A stretch of 41,927 nucleotides of DNA from JBELMB01 sp042088665 (GTDB lineage: Bacteria > Pseudomonadota > Alphaproteobacteria > Rhodobacterales > Rhodobacteraceae). The stretch is taken from the NCBI GenBank assembly GCA_042088665.1, contig JBELMB010000029.1:1-41927 (forward strand), in the 5' to 3' direction. The notes below the pieces were generated by a model, which worked only from the letters and a program-made list of their open reading frames with translations, did not search any database and had not been told where the DNA came from. A program made the translations under genes and the position numbers. This document shows, piece by piece, positions 25,681-35,403 of this stretch; positions within the stretch are counted from its first letter, which is position 1; every line of letters begins with the position of its first letter.

Positions 25681-26736
25681 ATGTCGAACCTGAACCTGCG
25701 CCAACTGGTCAAGAGCTACGGCCAGACCGAGGTCCTGCACAGCATCGACCTTGCCATCGAAGAAGGCGAATTCGTGGTGCTCGTCGGCCCTTCCGGCTGC
25801 GGCAAATCCACCACGCTGCGGCTGATCGCCGGCCTCGAAGAAGTCACCAGCGGCGAGATCGAGATCGGCGGGCAAATGGTCAACAACCTGGAGCCCAAGG
25901 ACCGCAACATCGCCATGGTGTTCCAGAACTACGCGATCTATCCGCATATGACGGTGCGCAAGAACATCGGTTTCGGCCTGCGCAGCGCGCGCATGTCGCG
26001 CAAGGACAAGGACAAGCGCATCGACGAGATCGCCGGGATCCTCGGCATGACCGAACTGCTGGCCCGCAAGCCCAGCCAGCTTTCGGGGGGGCAACGCCAG
26101 AGGGTGGCCATCGGGCGCGCTATGGTGCGTGATCCGGCGGTCTTTCTGTTTGACGAGCCGCTGTCGAACCTCGATGCGCAACTGCGCACGCAGATGCGTC
26201 TGGAGATCAAGAAACTGCACCAGAGGGTCGGGGCCACCATCGTCTTTGTGACCCACGACCAGGTCGAAGCGATGACCATGGCCGACCGGATCGTCATCAT
26301 GAAGGATGGCCATATCCAGCAGGTCGGCACCCCGTCAGAAGTCTATCACGCACCGGCCAACACCTTTGTGGCGCGCTTCATCGGCTCGCCCGCGATGAAC
26401 ATGATACCGGCCGCTGTCGTCGGGGGCCAGATCCGCATCGATGGCGGCGCGCCTCTGACGCTGGACAGGACGCTTGGGCAGGACCGCAAGGTCACGCTGG
26501 GCGTTCGCCCCGAGGATCTGCAACCCGTCGACGGCCCTGCCCTTGTCAGCGGCGCGGTGCAGGTCAGAGAGCCGCTGGGCCATGAGACCCTGATCCATGT
26601 GGGCACGCCAAATGGCGACATCATCGCCCGCGCCGACGGGCGCACCCCGCCAGAGCTTGGTGCGACCGTCAATCTGGGCGCTGCCGCCGAAAACATCCAC
26701 GTTTTTGAAATCGATAGCGGCGCGGCGCTGACCTGA
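25681..26736 (+). CDS. Sugar ABC transporter ATP-binding protein (UgpC/MalK-type)
   Basis: A 351-aa protein. Walker A is GPSGCGKST near residues 36-44, the Q-loop is FQNYAIYPHMTV, the signature is LSGGQRQR, and Walker B is VFLFDEPLSNLD, followed by the switch His in VTHDQ. The C-terminal ~110 residues are a TOBE-type regulatory domain (LGVRPEDLQPVDG). It energises the two permeases upstream. GGGAGG precedes the start, and its stop overlaps the kinase ATG by one base. Confidence 0.95.
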   Translation: MSNLNLRQLVKSYGQTEVLHSIDLAIEEGEFVVLVGPSGCGKSTTLRLIAGLEEVTSGEIEIGGQMVNNLEPKDRNIAMVFQNYAIYPHMTVRKNIGFGLRSARMSRKDKDKRIDEIAGILGMTELLARKPSQLSGGQRQRVAIGRAMVRDPAVFLFDEPLSNLDAQLRTQMRLEIKKLHQRVGATIVFVTHDQVEAMTMADRIVIMKDGHIQQVGTPSEVYHAPANTFVARFIGSPAMNMIPAAVVGGQIRIDGGAPLTLDRTLGQDRKVTLGVRPEDLQPVDGPALVSGAVQVREPLGHETLIHVGTPNGDIIARADGRTPPELGATVNLGAAAENIHVFEIDSGAALT

Positions 26737-27635
26737 TGACGGGCACAAGCAAACCCGGGGTCCTTTCGGTCGGTCGCCTGTATTGCGACCTGATCTTTAC
26801 CGGATTGCCCCGGCTGCCGTCGCTGGGCACCGAAGTGTTCACCGAAGGGTTCGGCGCGCATGCCGGGGGCGGGGCCTTCATCACCGCGGCGCATCTGTCC
26901 GCGCTGGGACATGGATCCGCGCTGGCCGCGATGCTGCCCGCGCCGCCCTTTCATGACTTTGTAAGGCGCGATCTTGAGGCGTCGCACATCGACTTGTCGC
27001 TGAGCAAGACACTGCCCGCCACCGAGGGACCGCAGATCACCGTGGCGATGGCGCAGGGCGGCGACCGGGCCTTTCTGACGCGCCGCGCCGGACCCGCGTT
27101 TCCCGATCTGCAAGCCCGCGATCTGCGCGCCCACGGGTTCGGTCACTTGCACATCGGCGAGTTGGCCAGCCTTGTGTCCCAGCCCGAGATCATCGACATC
27201 GCCCGGACACAGGACATGACGATTTCCGTGGATTGCGGCTGGGAAGATACCCTGGACTGCGAGGCCTTGCGCCCTCTGGCGGGCCGCGTCGATCTCTTTC
27301 TGCCCAACGAGGCCGAATGGGAAGCGCTTTGCCAGACCGGCCTTGCAGAGGGGTTTGCCCCCACCACGATCATCAAGCGCGGCGCCAAGGGCGCGTCGGC
27401 GCTGACGGAAAGCGGCCGGGTGGATACACCGACTCAGCCCATCGACGCGATGGACACCACCGGGGCTGGCGACGCGTTCAACGCCGGGTTCCTGTCGTGC
27501 TGGCTGACCGGGGGCGCCCTGCCCGCCTGCCTCGCTGCGGGCAACGCGCGGGGCGCACTGGCAGTGCAGCGACGCGGAGGCTTTGCCGCGGGGACGGATG
27601 ACCGGGAAAGCCATTTGGGTGTCGCGGGCGCGTGA
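26736..27635 (+). CDS. PfkB-family carbohydrate kinase
   Basis: A 299-aa ribokinase-like enzyme. GAHAGGGAFITAAHLSALG near residue 40 is the first PfkB signature and DTTGAGDAFNAGFLSCWL near 239 the second, with the catalytic Asp and anion hole. It presumably phosphorylates the monosaccharide released in the cytosol. It is coupled to the ATPase gene (TGATG) and is the last gene of the operon. Confidence 0.9.
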   Translation: MTGTSKPGVLSVGRLYCDLIFTGLPRLPSLGTEVFTEGFGAHAGGGAFITAAHLSALGHGSALAAMLPAPPFHDFVRRDLEASHIDLSLSKTLPATEGPQITVAMAQGGDRAFLTRRAGPAFPDLQARDLRAHGFGHLHIGELASLVSQPEIIDIARTQDMTISVDCGWEDTLDCEALRPLAGRVDLFLPNEAEWEALCQTGLAEGFAPTTIIKRGAKGASALTESGRVDTPTQPIDAMDTTGAGDAFNAGFLSCWLTGGALPACLAAGNARGALAVQRRGGFAAGTDDRESHLGVAGA

Positions 27636-28082
27636 CCACATTGGCGGTTCTCGCTGTGATCTGACACGAAAGCGATCTGTGCTGCTGACCAGCCGGGACT
27701 GACCGACGCGCGCCCCTCGGTGGCGCACAGATCCAGAGGTCTGCCCTGCCGCTATTTCGTTCCGGTGCCTGCGGTCACTGGTTCCATCGACAAGGACGAG
27801 CCGCGCGAAAGTCGCTCACTCCGCCCGCCCGCAAGCGAGAGCAGTCTGACACGCACCTCGGCAAGCCAAAGGCCTTGAGATGCCCGCGTCAAACCCGTCG
27901 ATGGCCCCTTCGGACACCGTGACAGCATCCGAGAGGCTTTTTCCAGATCCGCACTGGCCCCGCGCGATCAGCAAGACGCCCTGTTTGGCGACGCTGTTGC
28001 ACGTGAAAGCGCCTGCCAACCTTACCTGCCCTTGGGACGGCCCGGCGACGGCTGCCGCATAAAAAGGCCCCGCCGCCCCGCC
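27636..28082. other. Convergent intergenic region, no gene recognised
   Basis: It lies between the ends of the PfkB kinase (plus) and lactonase (minus) genes. Short open frames exist, but none shows a known family or a good ribosome-binding site. No clear terminator hairpin with a T-run was found for either gene. Confidence 0.5.
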
Positions 28083-28925
28083 TCAGACCAGCCGGTAGAA
28101 CCGCGCAGCGTTGCCACCAAAGACCGCCGCCTGCCCTGCTTGTGACAAGTGCGCGGTGAACTGCTGCGCCGTCTGAAGCCATGCGTCATAGTCCGTCTCC
28201 AACCGGCAGACCGGCCAGTCAGAGCCCCACATGACACGGTCTTCACCAAAGACACGCAGCACGTGCTCGGCAAAGGGTTGCAGGTCCTGCACCTCCCATC
28301 CCGCATCCGCTTCCGTCACGAGGCCGGACAGCTTGCACATGCCTTCGGTCTCCCCTGCAAGGCGCGCCATACCTTCGGCCCATGGGCCAAAGGCATCTCG
28401 CCCCTGACGTTGCTCGCGGATCTGCGGTTTCATGCAATGATCATAGACCACGCGCATCCCCGGATAGCGCGCCAACAGGACCTGAAAATTCGGCAGATGG
28501 CGCGGAAACCCGAGCGCATCAAAGGTCAGATCCAGATCCAGAATCGCGCGACAGGCCCATTGCACATCGTCCCGCAGCATCCAGTCAACATCGGGAATGT
28601 CCTGTATCATAGGGCGCACGCCCTTGAACTTCGGATGCTGCGCAAGGCGGCGCAAGTGATGCAGATGCGCCGGATCCTCGAAATCGACCCAGCCGACCAC
28701 GCCCTTGATCTGGGGGGTCGCGTCGGCGAGACCCAGCATGTATTCTGTCTCTTCGACGCTGGCCGCCGCCTGCACGAGGACCGTGCCATCGATCCCCAAC
28801 CTGTTCAGCACCGGGACAAGATCCTGCGGCGCATAGGCCCGGTTCAGGGTCGCATTGTCCCGGGGCATCCAGTCATAATCCCCGCGCGCCGGGTGCCAAA
28901 AGTGTTGGTGCGCGTCGATCCTCAT
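28083..28925 (-). CDS. Amidohydrolase-2 family lactonase (L-fuconolactonase-like)
   Basis: A 280-aa TIM-barrel hydrolase of COG3618. The N-terminal metal motif is RIDAHQHFWHP; DYDWMPRD is typical of the fuconolactonase/rhamnonolactonase group; VVYDHCMKP and WGSDWPVCRL supply later metal or active-site residues. It opens sugar-1,5- or 1,4-lactones to the acids. Its start overlaps the stop of the aldo/keto reductase gene (ATGA), and that enzyme would make its lactone substrate. Confidence 0.88.
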   Translation of the reverse strand: MRIDAHQHFWHPARGDYDWMPRDNATLNRAYAPQDLVPVLNRLGIDGTVLVQAAASVEETEYMLGLADATPQIKGVVGWVDFEDPAHLHHLRRLAQHPKFKGVRPMIQDIPDVDWMLRDDVQWACRAILDLDLTFDALGFPRHLPNFQVLLARYPGMRVVYDHCMKPQIREQRQGRDAFGPWAEGMARLAGETEGMCKLSGLVTEADAGWEVQDLQPFAEHVLRVFGEDRVMWGSDWPVCRLETDYDAWLQTAQQFTAHLSQAGQAAVFGGNAARFYRLV

Positions 28926-29950
28926 GTGGGGGCGTCCTCGCGCATCAGGCCTTTGGCTTTCAGATCATCCCAAAGCGCGGCCGGAATCTGCGCCTGTGCA
29001 GCCGACAGATTGCCCGTCATTTCATTGACGCCCTGACCGCCCGGGATCACCGCCACATGCGCCGGGTGCAGCAGCGGAAACTGGAACGCCGCATCCACAA
29101 GGCGCACGCCGTGATCGGCACAGACGGCCTCGATCGCATTGACCCGGTCAAGGATCTCCTGCGGCGCCGTCTCGTAGTTGTAATAGGCGCCCGGTTTGGC
29201 CCCCGTCGCGAGGATGCCCGAATTATAGGGGCCGCCGGTCACGATCCCGATCCCGCGCGCCTCGCACAGCGGCAGAAAACTGTCGAGCGCGGTCTGTTCC
29301 AGCAAGGTATAGCGTCCCGCCAGCAGGAAGAGATCGAAATCACCGCGCTCTGCGAGGGTTTGGCAAACCTCCCACTCGTTGATGCCCCCGCCGATGGCGG
29401 TGATCAAGCCCTGATCGCGCAGGGAGACCATCGCGTCATACCCGCGGCCGCCAAAGAACTCTTCGATCCGCATGTCGGATTTGTCTTTCGAGCCATGCGA
29501 AAAGACGCACAGGTCGTGGACATAGAGGATGTCGATCCGGTCGACACCAAGGCGCGAGAATGAATGCTCGAACGACCGCATCACGCCGTCATAGGTATAG
29601 TCAAACTGCTCGCGCCGCTGCGGCACCTCGAACCATTTGCCGAGGCCTGCGCGATGCTCTGGCGCGCAATGCTGGATCAGCCGCCCCACCTTTGACGACA
29701 GCACGTATTCATCGCGAGGCTTGCCGCGCAGGAAAGGGTTGAGCCGGGTCTCGGACAGCCCCAGACCATAGAGCGGCGCGGTGTCGTAATAGCGCACACC
29801 GCCCTCCCACGCGGTGTCCAGCACCTCTCTGGCGCTTTCATCCGAAATCGCCCGATAAAGATTGCCCAGCGGCGCAGTGCCAAAGCCCAGCTCCGTAAAG
29901 GTCAGCCCCCCGTTGCCCAGCCGATCCCAATGCCGTGTCTTCAAAGCCAT
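28922..29950 (-). CDS. Aldo/keto reductase, D-threo-aldose/L-fucose 1-dehydrogenase-like
   Basis: A 342-aa (alpha/beta)8 NAD(P)-dependent enzyme. YYDTAPLYGLGLSE near residue 55 carries the catalytic Asp and Tyr, and LSSKVGRLI has the Lys. The pattern is that of D-threo-aldose 1-dehydrogenase/pyridoxal 4-dehydrogenase. It would oxidise a fucose- or arabinose-type aldose to its lactone, feeding the coupled lactonase. A 96-bp spacer separates it from the divergent BtpA gene, so both operons may share regulation. Confidence 0.88.
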   Translation of the reverse strand: MALKTRHWDRLGNGGLTFTELGFGTAPLGNLYRAISDESAREVLDTAWEGGVRYYDTAPLYGLGLSETRLNPFLRGKPRDEYVLSSKVGRLIQHCAPEHRAGLGKWFEVPQRREQFDYTYDGVMRSFEHSFSRLGVDRIDILYVHDLCVFSHGSKDKSDMRIEEFFGGRGYDAMVSLRDQGLITAIGGGINEWEVCQTLAERGDFDLFLLAGRYTLLEQTALDSFLPLCEARGIGIVTGGPYNSGILATGAKPGAYYNYETAPQEILDRVNAIEAVCADHGVRLVDAAFQFPLLHPAHVAVIPGGQGVNEMTGNLSAAQAQIPAALWDDLKAKGLMREDAPT

Positions 29951-30046
29951 TGCGTCTTCCTCCCCGTTTGCTGCGCAAGTCTAGCCCGATTTCCTTTTGC
30001 CTGAACAGCGTTACCCCCTTACTGTTGGCCACAGGGGGGACGGAAA

Positions 30047-30847
30047 ATGACAAAAAGGTTCAAGCAGGTGTTTGCGGACACGAAGCCGGTCATCGGCATG
30101 GTGCATCTGGGGGCGATGCCCGGGTCGCCCCTCTTCGATCCGGAGATGGACCTTGTGGCGGCGGCCCGCGCCGACCTGATTGCGCTGCAGGAGGCCGGGT
30201 TTGATGCCGTGATGTTCGGCAACGAAAACGACCGGCCCTACGAGTTCGATGTCGACACCGCCACGACCGCGATGATGGCCTGCGTCATCGGACAACTGAA
30301 GCCTGACATCACGGTGCCCTTTGGCGTCAACGTCCTGTGGGACCCGATGTCCAGCATCGCGCTGGGGGCGGCCACCGGCGCAGCATTCGTCCGCGAGATA
30401 TTCACCGGCAGCTACGCGTCGGACATGGGGCCATGGACACCGGACGCGGGCAAGGCCATGCGCTACCGCGACCGGCTGGGGCGCCAAGACATGGCGATGC
30501 TTTATAATGTGTCAGCCGAGTTCGCCCATTCGCTGGACGCGCGCCCGCTCGCCGACCGTGCCCGCAGCGCGGTGTTTTCGTCGATCCCGGACGCGGTGCT
30601 TGTCTCTGGCCAGATCACCGGCGAGGCCGCCGCGCTCTCTGATCTGGAGGCGGTGAAGGCCGTGCTGCCGCAAACGCCCGTGCTGGCCAACACCGGGGTA
30701 AAGCACGAAACGGTGGCCGATGTCCTGACAATTGCCGATGGCTGCATCGTGGGCTCCTCGCTGAAGGTCGATGGCGACACATGGAACGCGGTCGACCCGG
30801 AACGCGCGCGCGACTTCATGGCGCGGGCGCGGGCTGCGCGCGGATGA
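30047..30847 (+). CDS. BtpA/SgcQ-family TIM-barrel protein
   Basis: A 266-aa protein. PVIGMVHLGAMPGSPLFDP at residues 16-34 is the hallmark of BtpA (PF03437), and GNENDRPYEF, PFGVNVLWDPM and PVLANTGVKHETVADVL follow at the family positions. E. coli SgcQ belongs here; the reaction is not established. GGGGGGA precedes the ATG. The stop overlaps the start of the M42 peptidase gene (ATGA), as in the sgcQ/sgcX association in E. coli. Confidence 0.9.
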   Translation: MTKRFKQVFADTKPVIGMVHLGAMPGSPLFDPEMDLVAAARADLIALQEAGFDAVMFGNENDRPYEFDVDTATTAMMACVIGQLKPDITVPFGVNVLWDPMSSIALGAATGAAFVREIFTGSYASDMGPWTPDAGKAMRYRDRLGRQDMAMLYNVSAEFAHSLDARPLADRARSAVFSSIPDAVLVSGQITGEAAALSDLEAVKAVLPQTPVLANTGVKHETVADVLTIADGCIVGSSLKVDGDTWNAVDPERARDFMARARAARG

Positions 30848-31938
30848 AGGCGCGGCTGCAACAGGACATGATGGCGCTGATGCGCCTGCCCGGCCTGTCG
30901 GGCCATGAGGACCGCGTGCGCCGCGCCCTGCGCGACAGGCTGTTGGCCATCGGCGTCGAGAGCCGGTCCGACAGGCTCGGCAACCTCGTGGCGCATTTCC
31001 CCGGCGACGGACCCAGCGTGCTGTTGTTTGCGCATATGGACCAGCTGGGGTTCATCGTGCGCAAGATCGAAGCGGATGGCATGATCCGTCTGGAACGGCT
31101 GGGCGGCGTGCCAGAGCGCGCGCTGGCGGCCCAGGAGGTGCTGTTGTGCATCGGCGAAGGTCGCGACCTGCCCGGCGTGATCGCCAACAAGAGCCACCAC
31201 GCCACCCGCCCCGACGAAAAATACGCGGTGCAACCCTATGCGGAGGTCAGCGTGGACGCGGGCTTTGCCTCTGCACAGGCGGCACAGACAGCGGGCGTGC
31301 GCATCGGCACACCCGTGGTCTACGCCCCCAGCGCCACAGCCTTGTCCGGTGACCGGGTCATGGGCACCAGCGTCGATGACCGCGCGGGCTGTGCCGTGCT
31401 TCTCGAAGTGGCGCGCAGCCTGAAAGATCGCACCAGCGGACCGCCGGTGCACCTTGGCTTTACCGTCCTCGAAGAATTCAACCTGCGCGGCGCGCAGCCC
31501 CTCGCCCAACAGATCCAGCCCGATATCGCGATCCAGCTGGATCTGATGCTGACCAGCGACACGCCGGATATGGCGGCGCGCGGCGAGATGGTGCTGGGCG
31601 GTGGGCCGGGCATGAGCCTGTATTCCTTTCACGGGCGCGGCACCCTGAACGGCGTGATCCCGCATCCGGCCATCGTCGATCTGGTGGAACGGGCCGCGGC
31701 GGCACAGGGCCTGCCGCTGCAGCGCAGCGCCCAGACCGGTGTCCTGACGGATCTGTCTTATGTGCAACTGGTGGGACAGGGCGTCGCCTGCGTCGATCTC
31801 GGCTTTCCCATGCGCTACTCGCACTCTGCCCGCGAGGTCGTCGACCTGAACGATCTGGTCGCCCTGACCCGCCTGCTGGAGGCGACGCTGGCGGGGATCT
31901 CGCCTGACTTCTCTCTTTCCAGGGATGACCACACCTGA
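30844..31938 (+). CDS. M42-family metallopeptidase (SgcX/FrvX-like)
   Basis: A 364-aa protein. Metal ligands are visible in LLFAHMDQLGF, GTSVDDRAGCAVL (bridging Asp), TVLEEFNLRGA (catalytic Glu pair), AIQLDLM and PMRYSHSAREVV, in the order of M42 aminopeptidases. The N-terminal LMRLPGLSGHEDRVR is also typical. Members in sugar operons (SgcX, FrvX) are long annotated as endoglucanases or peptidases with unknown substrates. Here it is coupled to BtpA upstream and to the FGGY kinase downstream (TGATG), which argues for hydrolysis of an amide- or peptide-like sugar conjugate. Confidence 0.88.
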   Translation: MKARLQQDMMALMRLPGLSGHEDRVRRALRDRLLAIGVESRSDRLGNLVAHFPGDGPSVLLFAHMDQLGFIVRKIEADGMIRLERLGGVPERALAAQEVLLCIGEGRDLPGVIANKSHHATRPDEKYAVQPYAEVSVDAGFASAQAAQTAGVRIGTPVVYAPSATALSGDRVMGTSVDDRAGCAVLLEVARSLKDRTSGPPVHLGFTVLEEFNLRGAQPLAQQIQPDIAIQLDLMLTSDTPDMAARGEMVLGGGPGMSLYSFHGRGTLNGVIPHPAIVDLVERAAAAQGLPLQRSAQTGVLTDLSYVQLVGQGVACVDLGFPMRYSHSAREVVDLNDLVALTRLLEATLAGISPDFSLSRDDHT

Positions 31939-33434
31939 TGGCTTATACGATCGGCATCGACATCGGCACATTCGAAACCAAGGGCGTTCTGACCGACGAA
32001 CACGGCGTCATCCACGCGCAGGCAGCCCGCGGTCACAAGATGCTGGTGCCGCGCCCGGGCTGGGCCGAACACCGCCCCGAAGAGGACTGGTGGGGCGATT
32101 TCGTCCATGTCTGCAAGGCGCTGCTGGCACAAAGCGGTGTCGACCCCAAGGCCATCAAGGCGGTCGCCTGCTCTGCCATTGGTCCTTGCATGCTGCCAGT
32201 GAATGCACAGGGCCAGCCGCTGATGAACGGTGTGCTTTACGGCGTGGACGGGCGCGCCGAGGCAGAGGTCCGCGACCTCACCGACCGCATCGGCGAAGAC
32301 ACCATCATCGCCCGGTGCGGCAATGCGCTGACCTCGCAATCCGTCGGGCCAAAGATCCTGTGGCTGCAGCGCCAATGCCCGGAGATCTACGCGCAGACCG
32401 CGCATATCCTCACCTCGACCAGCTTTCTGGTGCAGCGGCTGACCGGCGAAGTGGTGATCGATCACTACACGGCGGCCAATTTCTCGCCGCTTTACGATGT
32501 GCACAGGCAGGATTGGGTCGATGACCTCGCCGATGACATCCTGCCTCTGGACAAGCTGCCTCGCCTGCTCTGGTCCAACGAGATCGCGGGCACCGTCACA
32601 TCCGCCGCCGCCCAAGAGACCGGCCTCGCCCCCGGTACGCCAGTCACGGCCGGCACCATCGACGCCGCGGCAGAGGCCTTCTCGGTCGGGGTGGATCAGC
32701 CGGGCGACATGATGATGATGTATGGCTCGACCATTTTCATCATTCTGCGCGCGCAGTCGCAGGTCGCCGACCCGCGCATCTGGTATGCGCCATGGCTCTT
32801 TGAGGGGGAGCACGCCTCGATGGCGGGGCTGGCCACATCCGGCACACTGACCCATTGGTTCCGCGACCAACTGGCCCGGGATCTCGATCCCAAGGCGGCG
32901 TTTCCCGCGCTCGCGGCCGAGGCCGCCCAGTCCCCCCCCGGGGCCAACGGTCTGCTGATGCTGCCCTATTTCTCAGGCGAGCGCACACCGATCCACGACA
33001 TGAATGCCAAGGGCACCTTCTTTGGGCTCAACCTGACCCACACCCGCGGCGACATGTACCGCGCGCTGATCGAGGGCATCGCTCATGGCACGCGTCATGT
33101 CACCGATACCTTTGCGGAGTTGGGCCAGTCACCCAACCGCCTGCTGGCGGTCGGCGGCGGCACGCAGAATGCCCTGTGGCTGCAAGCCACGTCCGACATC
33201 ACCGGCATCGACCAGATCGTCTGTGAAAAGACCACAGGGGCCAGCTATGGCAACGCCTTTCTCGCGGCGCTCGCGGTCGGATTGGTCAAACGCCCGGACA
33301 TCGCGGTCTGGAACCCGGCGGTGCAAGAGATCACTGCTCAACCGAACGCTGTCTACGACAAGGCACACCAGTTGTTTCGCGGCCTTTATGAGCAAACCAA
33401 GGACATAGCGGCGGCATTGGGCCAAGATCCCTGA
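31938..33434 (+). CDS. FGGY-family carbohydrate kinase
   Basis: A 498-aa protein with the xylulokinase/ribulokinase architecture. The N-terminal phosphate motif is GIDIGTFETKGVL; TAGTIDAAAEAFSVG near 240 has the catalytic Asp, and LLAVGGGTQNALWLQATSDI near 400 is the FGGY C-terminal signature. The sugar (a ketose or polyol) cannot be named. It closes the BtpA-M42-FGGY operon, so a second kinase besides PfkB serves the island. Confidence 0.92.
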   Translation: MAYTIGIDIGTFETKGVLTDEHGVIHAQAARGHKMLVPRPGWAEHRPEEDWWGDFVHVCKALLAQSGVDPKAIKAVACSAIGPCMLPVNAQGQPLMNGVLYGVDGRAEAEVRDLTDRIGEDTIIARCGNALTSQSVGPKILWLQRQCPEIYAQTAHILTSTSFLVQRLTGEVVIDHYTAANFSPLYDVHRQDWVDDLADDILPLDKLPRLLWSNEIAGTVTSAAAQETGLAPGTPVTAGTIDAAAEAFSVGVDQPGDMMMMYGSTIFIILRAQSQVADPRIWYAPWLFEGEHASMAGLATSGTLTHWFRDQLARDLDPKAAFPALAAEAAQSPPGANGLLMLPYFSGERTPIHDMNAKGTFFGLNLTHTRGDMYRALIEGIAHGTRHVTDTFAELGQSPNRLLAVGGGTQNALWLQATSDITGIDQIVCEKTTGASYGNAFLAALAVGLVKRPDIAVWNPAVQEITAQPNAVYDKAHQLFRGLYEQTKDIAAALGQDP

Positions 33435-33552
33435 AGTCAGTGGATGTTGCGGTTTTTTGTCTGAGAAGGTGACCTGACGTCCAAGGTTGCGCCTCCTGCG
33501 ACCTCGTCACGCGCTGCGCCTGCGTCGATAACAGCGGCTGAGGTCTTGCGCT

Positions 33553-35067
33553 TCAGGATACCGCGTTCACGACCTTTACCTTTTGCCAGGCATCGGGTTG
33601 CAAGGGTTCGGCAAGCCAGATCTTGACATCACCTGAAAAACTGATGTCCCGATTGCCATAGAATACGGCCAGACACAGATGATCCGCATTGTCACCGACT
33701 TCACTTTGGATCTCACCGCCCCACCCAAAGAATTGCCCGGCCAACGCCCCTTCGAGATAGTCACCTTGAGAAAGTTCGGATATTTTCAAGATCTGATCGC
33801 CGGGCAAAAGTCGCAATCCAAACTCACGCGCGTCGCTCAACAATAAAAGAGACTCCGCGATGACCCGCGCCTGACGCCCTTTGAAACTTATCCCCTTTGA
33901 CTTGCCAAATAGGGCCAGGACCCCGTTTCGGGTCAAACGATCAAACGGGGCCAGAACAGCGTTTCGGATCAAAAACCATCTCAGAGACGTCGCATAGATT
34001 TTTATGGCCTTCTGAAACGTCGACCGAGCCGACAGCAGATATGCGTCACGCTCATCTTGAGCGAGTGGTTTCTGCGCTCTTTGATAACCCCATTCTGCCC
34101 AATCAAGGGCTTCTTGACGACACTGCCGTGCAAAACTGCCGGGGTCTTCACCCTTCGACTGAGTGCGGCTTTGACAATTCACCGCCACAGACATGGCGTG
34201 GTGCATGACCATAGCCCCGCTTTCTGGCCATGACGCATATCTTTCGTCTCGAACCGAGTGCTGGCGAATAGCCTGAAAAGTCATCTCCTGCGGTAATTTC
34301 GCCAAAAAGCCATCGCAGTCTATATGACGCGCGCCCCCATAAATCCGACGCCGAGCCTCCTCCTGGTTTTCACCACGGGGGGCGGATACACCTAAATCAG
34401 CCTTGGACTGGTCTCGATTCTTGGCTTCCCTGAACTTCAATGCCTTGTAAAGCTCTTCGGACTTGCCCCCAAACTGTTCATATGCCTTGTCAAAGTTCAG
34501 ACCTGAGTTTTTGAACTGATCATTGAACCATGCACCGGCATAGTATTGAACGTAAGGCGCGAAACTTAGTTCCGCATAGGGCAGGCTGTATCTGGCAACC
34601 TTCGGCCCCTTGAGCTGCCCATAGTGATAATACCCCTCGCCGGCGTATTGAAAGAACACCTCCCGGGAATGCGGTTTTGTTGGCTTCACGGTTTCCAGGT
34701 TGCTTACTTCTGTCGAGAAATAAACAAATGGCGAGGGATGTCTGGTGCCATCTTGGTCTTGGCTGAATGCAATTTCCAGATGGTCCAGGTCTTCAAGTCT
34801 TGGGTTATGAAAGAAGTATAAAGTACCGCGCGTTGGAAACCCGTCAGGACGCCATGGGAGGTCGGCAAGATCAACCTGAGCCAAGAACAAGAGTTCTTTT
34901 CCATCCTCTGTCGGCCATGCCATCCCCACGGGAAGGCGCGGATAGCCGCCGACAAAACTGCGCGTTTGATCGGTCGGCAGGGCCGGGACAAAGTCCAGAG
35001 CCATGCGGCCGTTGGCCTTCGCAAACTCATCGATCTCTGCTTGAGAGAGTTCAACCTCATCTGTCAA
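33553..35067 (-). CDS. DUF1963/YwqG-family protein
   Basis: A 504-aa protein. The YwqG-like domain covers the N-terminal third (SFVGGYPRLPVGMAWPTEDG, LLFLAQVDLADLP, TLYFFHNP) and its continuation near the end (GDNADHLCLAVF). Between them is an inserted, charged helical region (about 200-400) containing FDRLTRNGVLALFGKS. The function of the family is unknown. The gene is visibly richer in A/T than its neighbours and stands alone between two sugar operons, which suggests lateral acquisition. It lies just downstream of the orphan ABC permeases, where a binding-protein gene might be expected. Confidence 0.75.
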   Translation of the reverse strand: MTDEVELSQAEIDEFAKANGRMALDFVPALPTDQTRSFVGGYPRLPVGMAWPTEDGKELLFLAQVDLADLPWRPDGFPTRGTLYFFHNPRLEDLDHLEIAFSQDQDGTRHPSPFVYFSTEVSNLETVKPTKPHSREVFFQYAGEGYYHYGQLKGPKVARYSLPYAELSFAPYVQYYAGAWFNDQFKNSGLNFDKAYEQFGGKSEELYKALKFREAKNRDQSKADLGVSAPRGENQEEARRRIYGGARHIDCDGFLAKLPQEMTFQAIRQHSVRDERYASWPESGAMVMHHAMSVAVNCQSRTQSKGEDPGSFARQCRQEALDWAEWGYQRAQKPLAQDERDAYLLSARSTFQKAIKIYATSLRWFLIRNAVLAPFDRLTRNGVLALFGKSKGISFKGRQARVIAESLLLLSDAREFGLRLLPGDQILKISELSQGDYLEGALAGQFFGWGGEIQSEVGDNADHLCLAVFYGNRDISFSGDVKIWLAEPLQPDAWQKVKVVNAVS

Positions 35068-35403
35068 AGGTGTGTCCCTTCAAAAAACAAGAGGTGCATC
35101 CGCTGAATTCCAATCTCGATACGCAGGGGGTCGGTCAGCCGTCTCATCTTTTATCTGTCCACAAAGCAGGTTCAATGCGAAAGCCGGTATTTACGCATTT
35201 CGTTGCTTTGGCTGAATTGCGGTCAGACCTGACATTGGGTGAAGCGTGCCATGTTGCCGTTTGGGAAATGACAGGAATCCATTCGTGCCGACAGAGCAAT
35301 CTGTCGGGTGTCATCGAAAATGGGCGTTGATGCGGACAGGCAGATCAGGCAACAGACGCGCCGCATTGTGTTTGTGAAGCCACCCGCCCCCAAAAAGCGC
35401 AGC
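35068..35403. other. Intergenic region with possible non-coding repeat material
   Basis: No gene was recognised. The part 35160-35340 translates on the plus strand into a run ending in VIENGR that resembles dispersed intergenic sequence seen in Rhodobacterales genomes, but this is a recollection and cannot be tested here. On the minus strand a weak hairpin, AAGC-TGC-GCTT followed by TTTGG, lies just after the permease stop (35404). Confidence 0.35.

Noticed and set aside
27816..28019. 67-aa minus-strand frame with a P-loop-like GQCGSGKS
   Set aside because: No Walker B, no family similarity and no convincing ribosome-binding site; probably chance.
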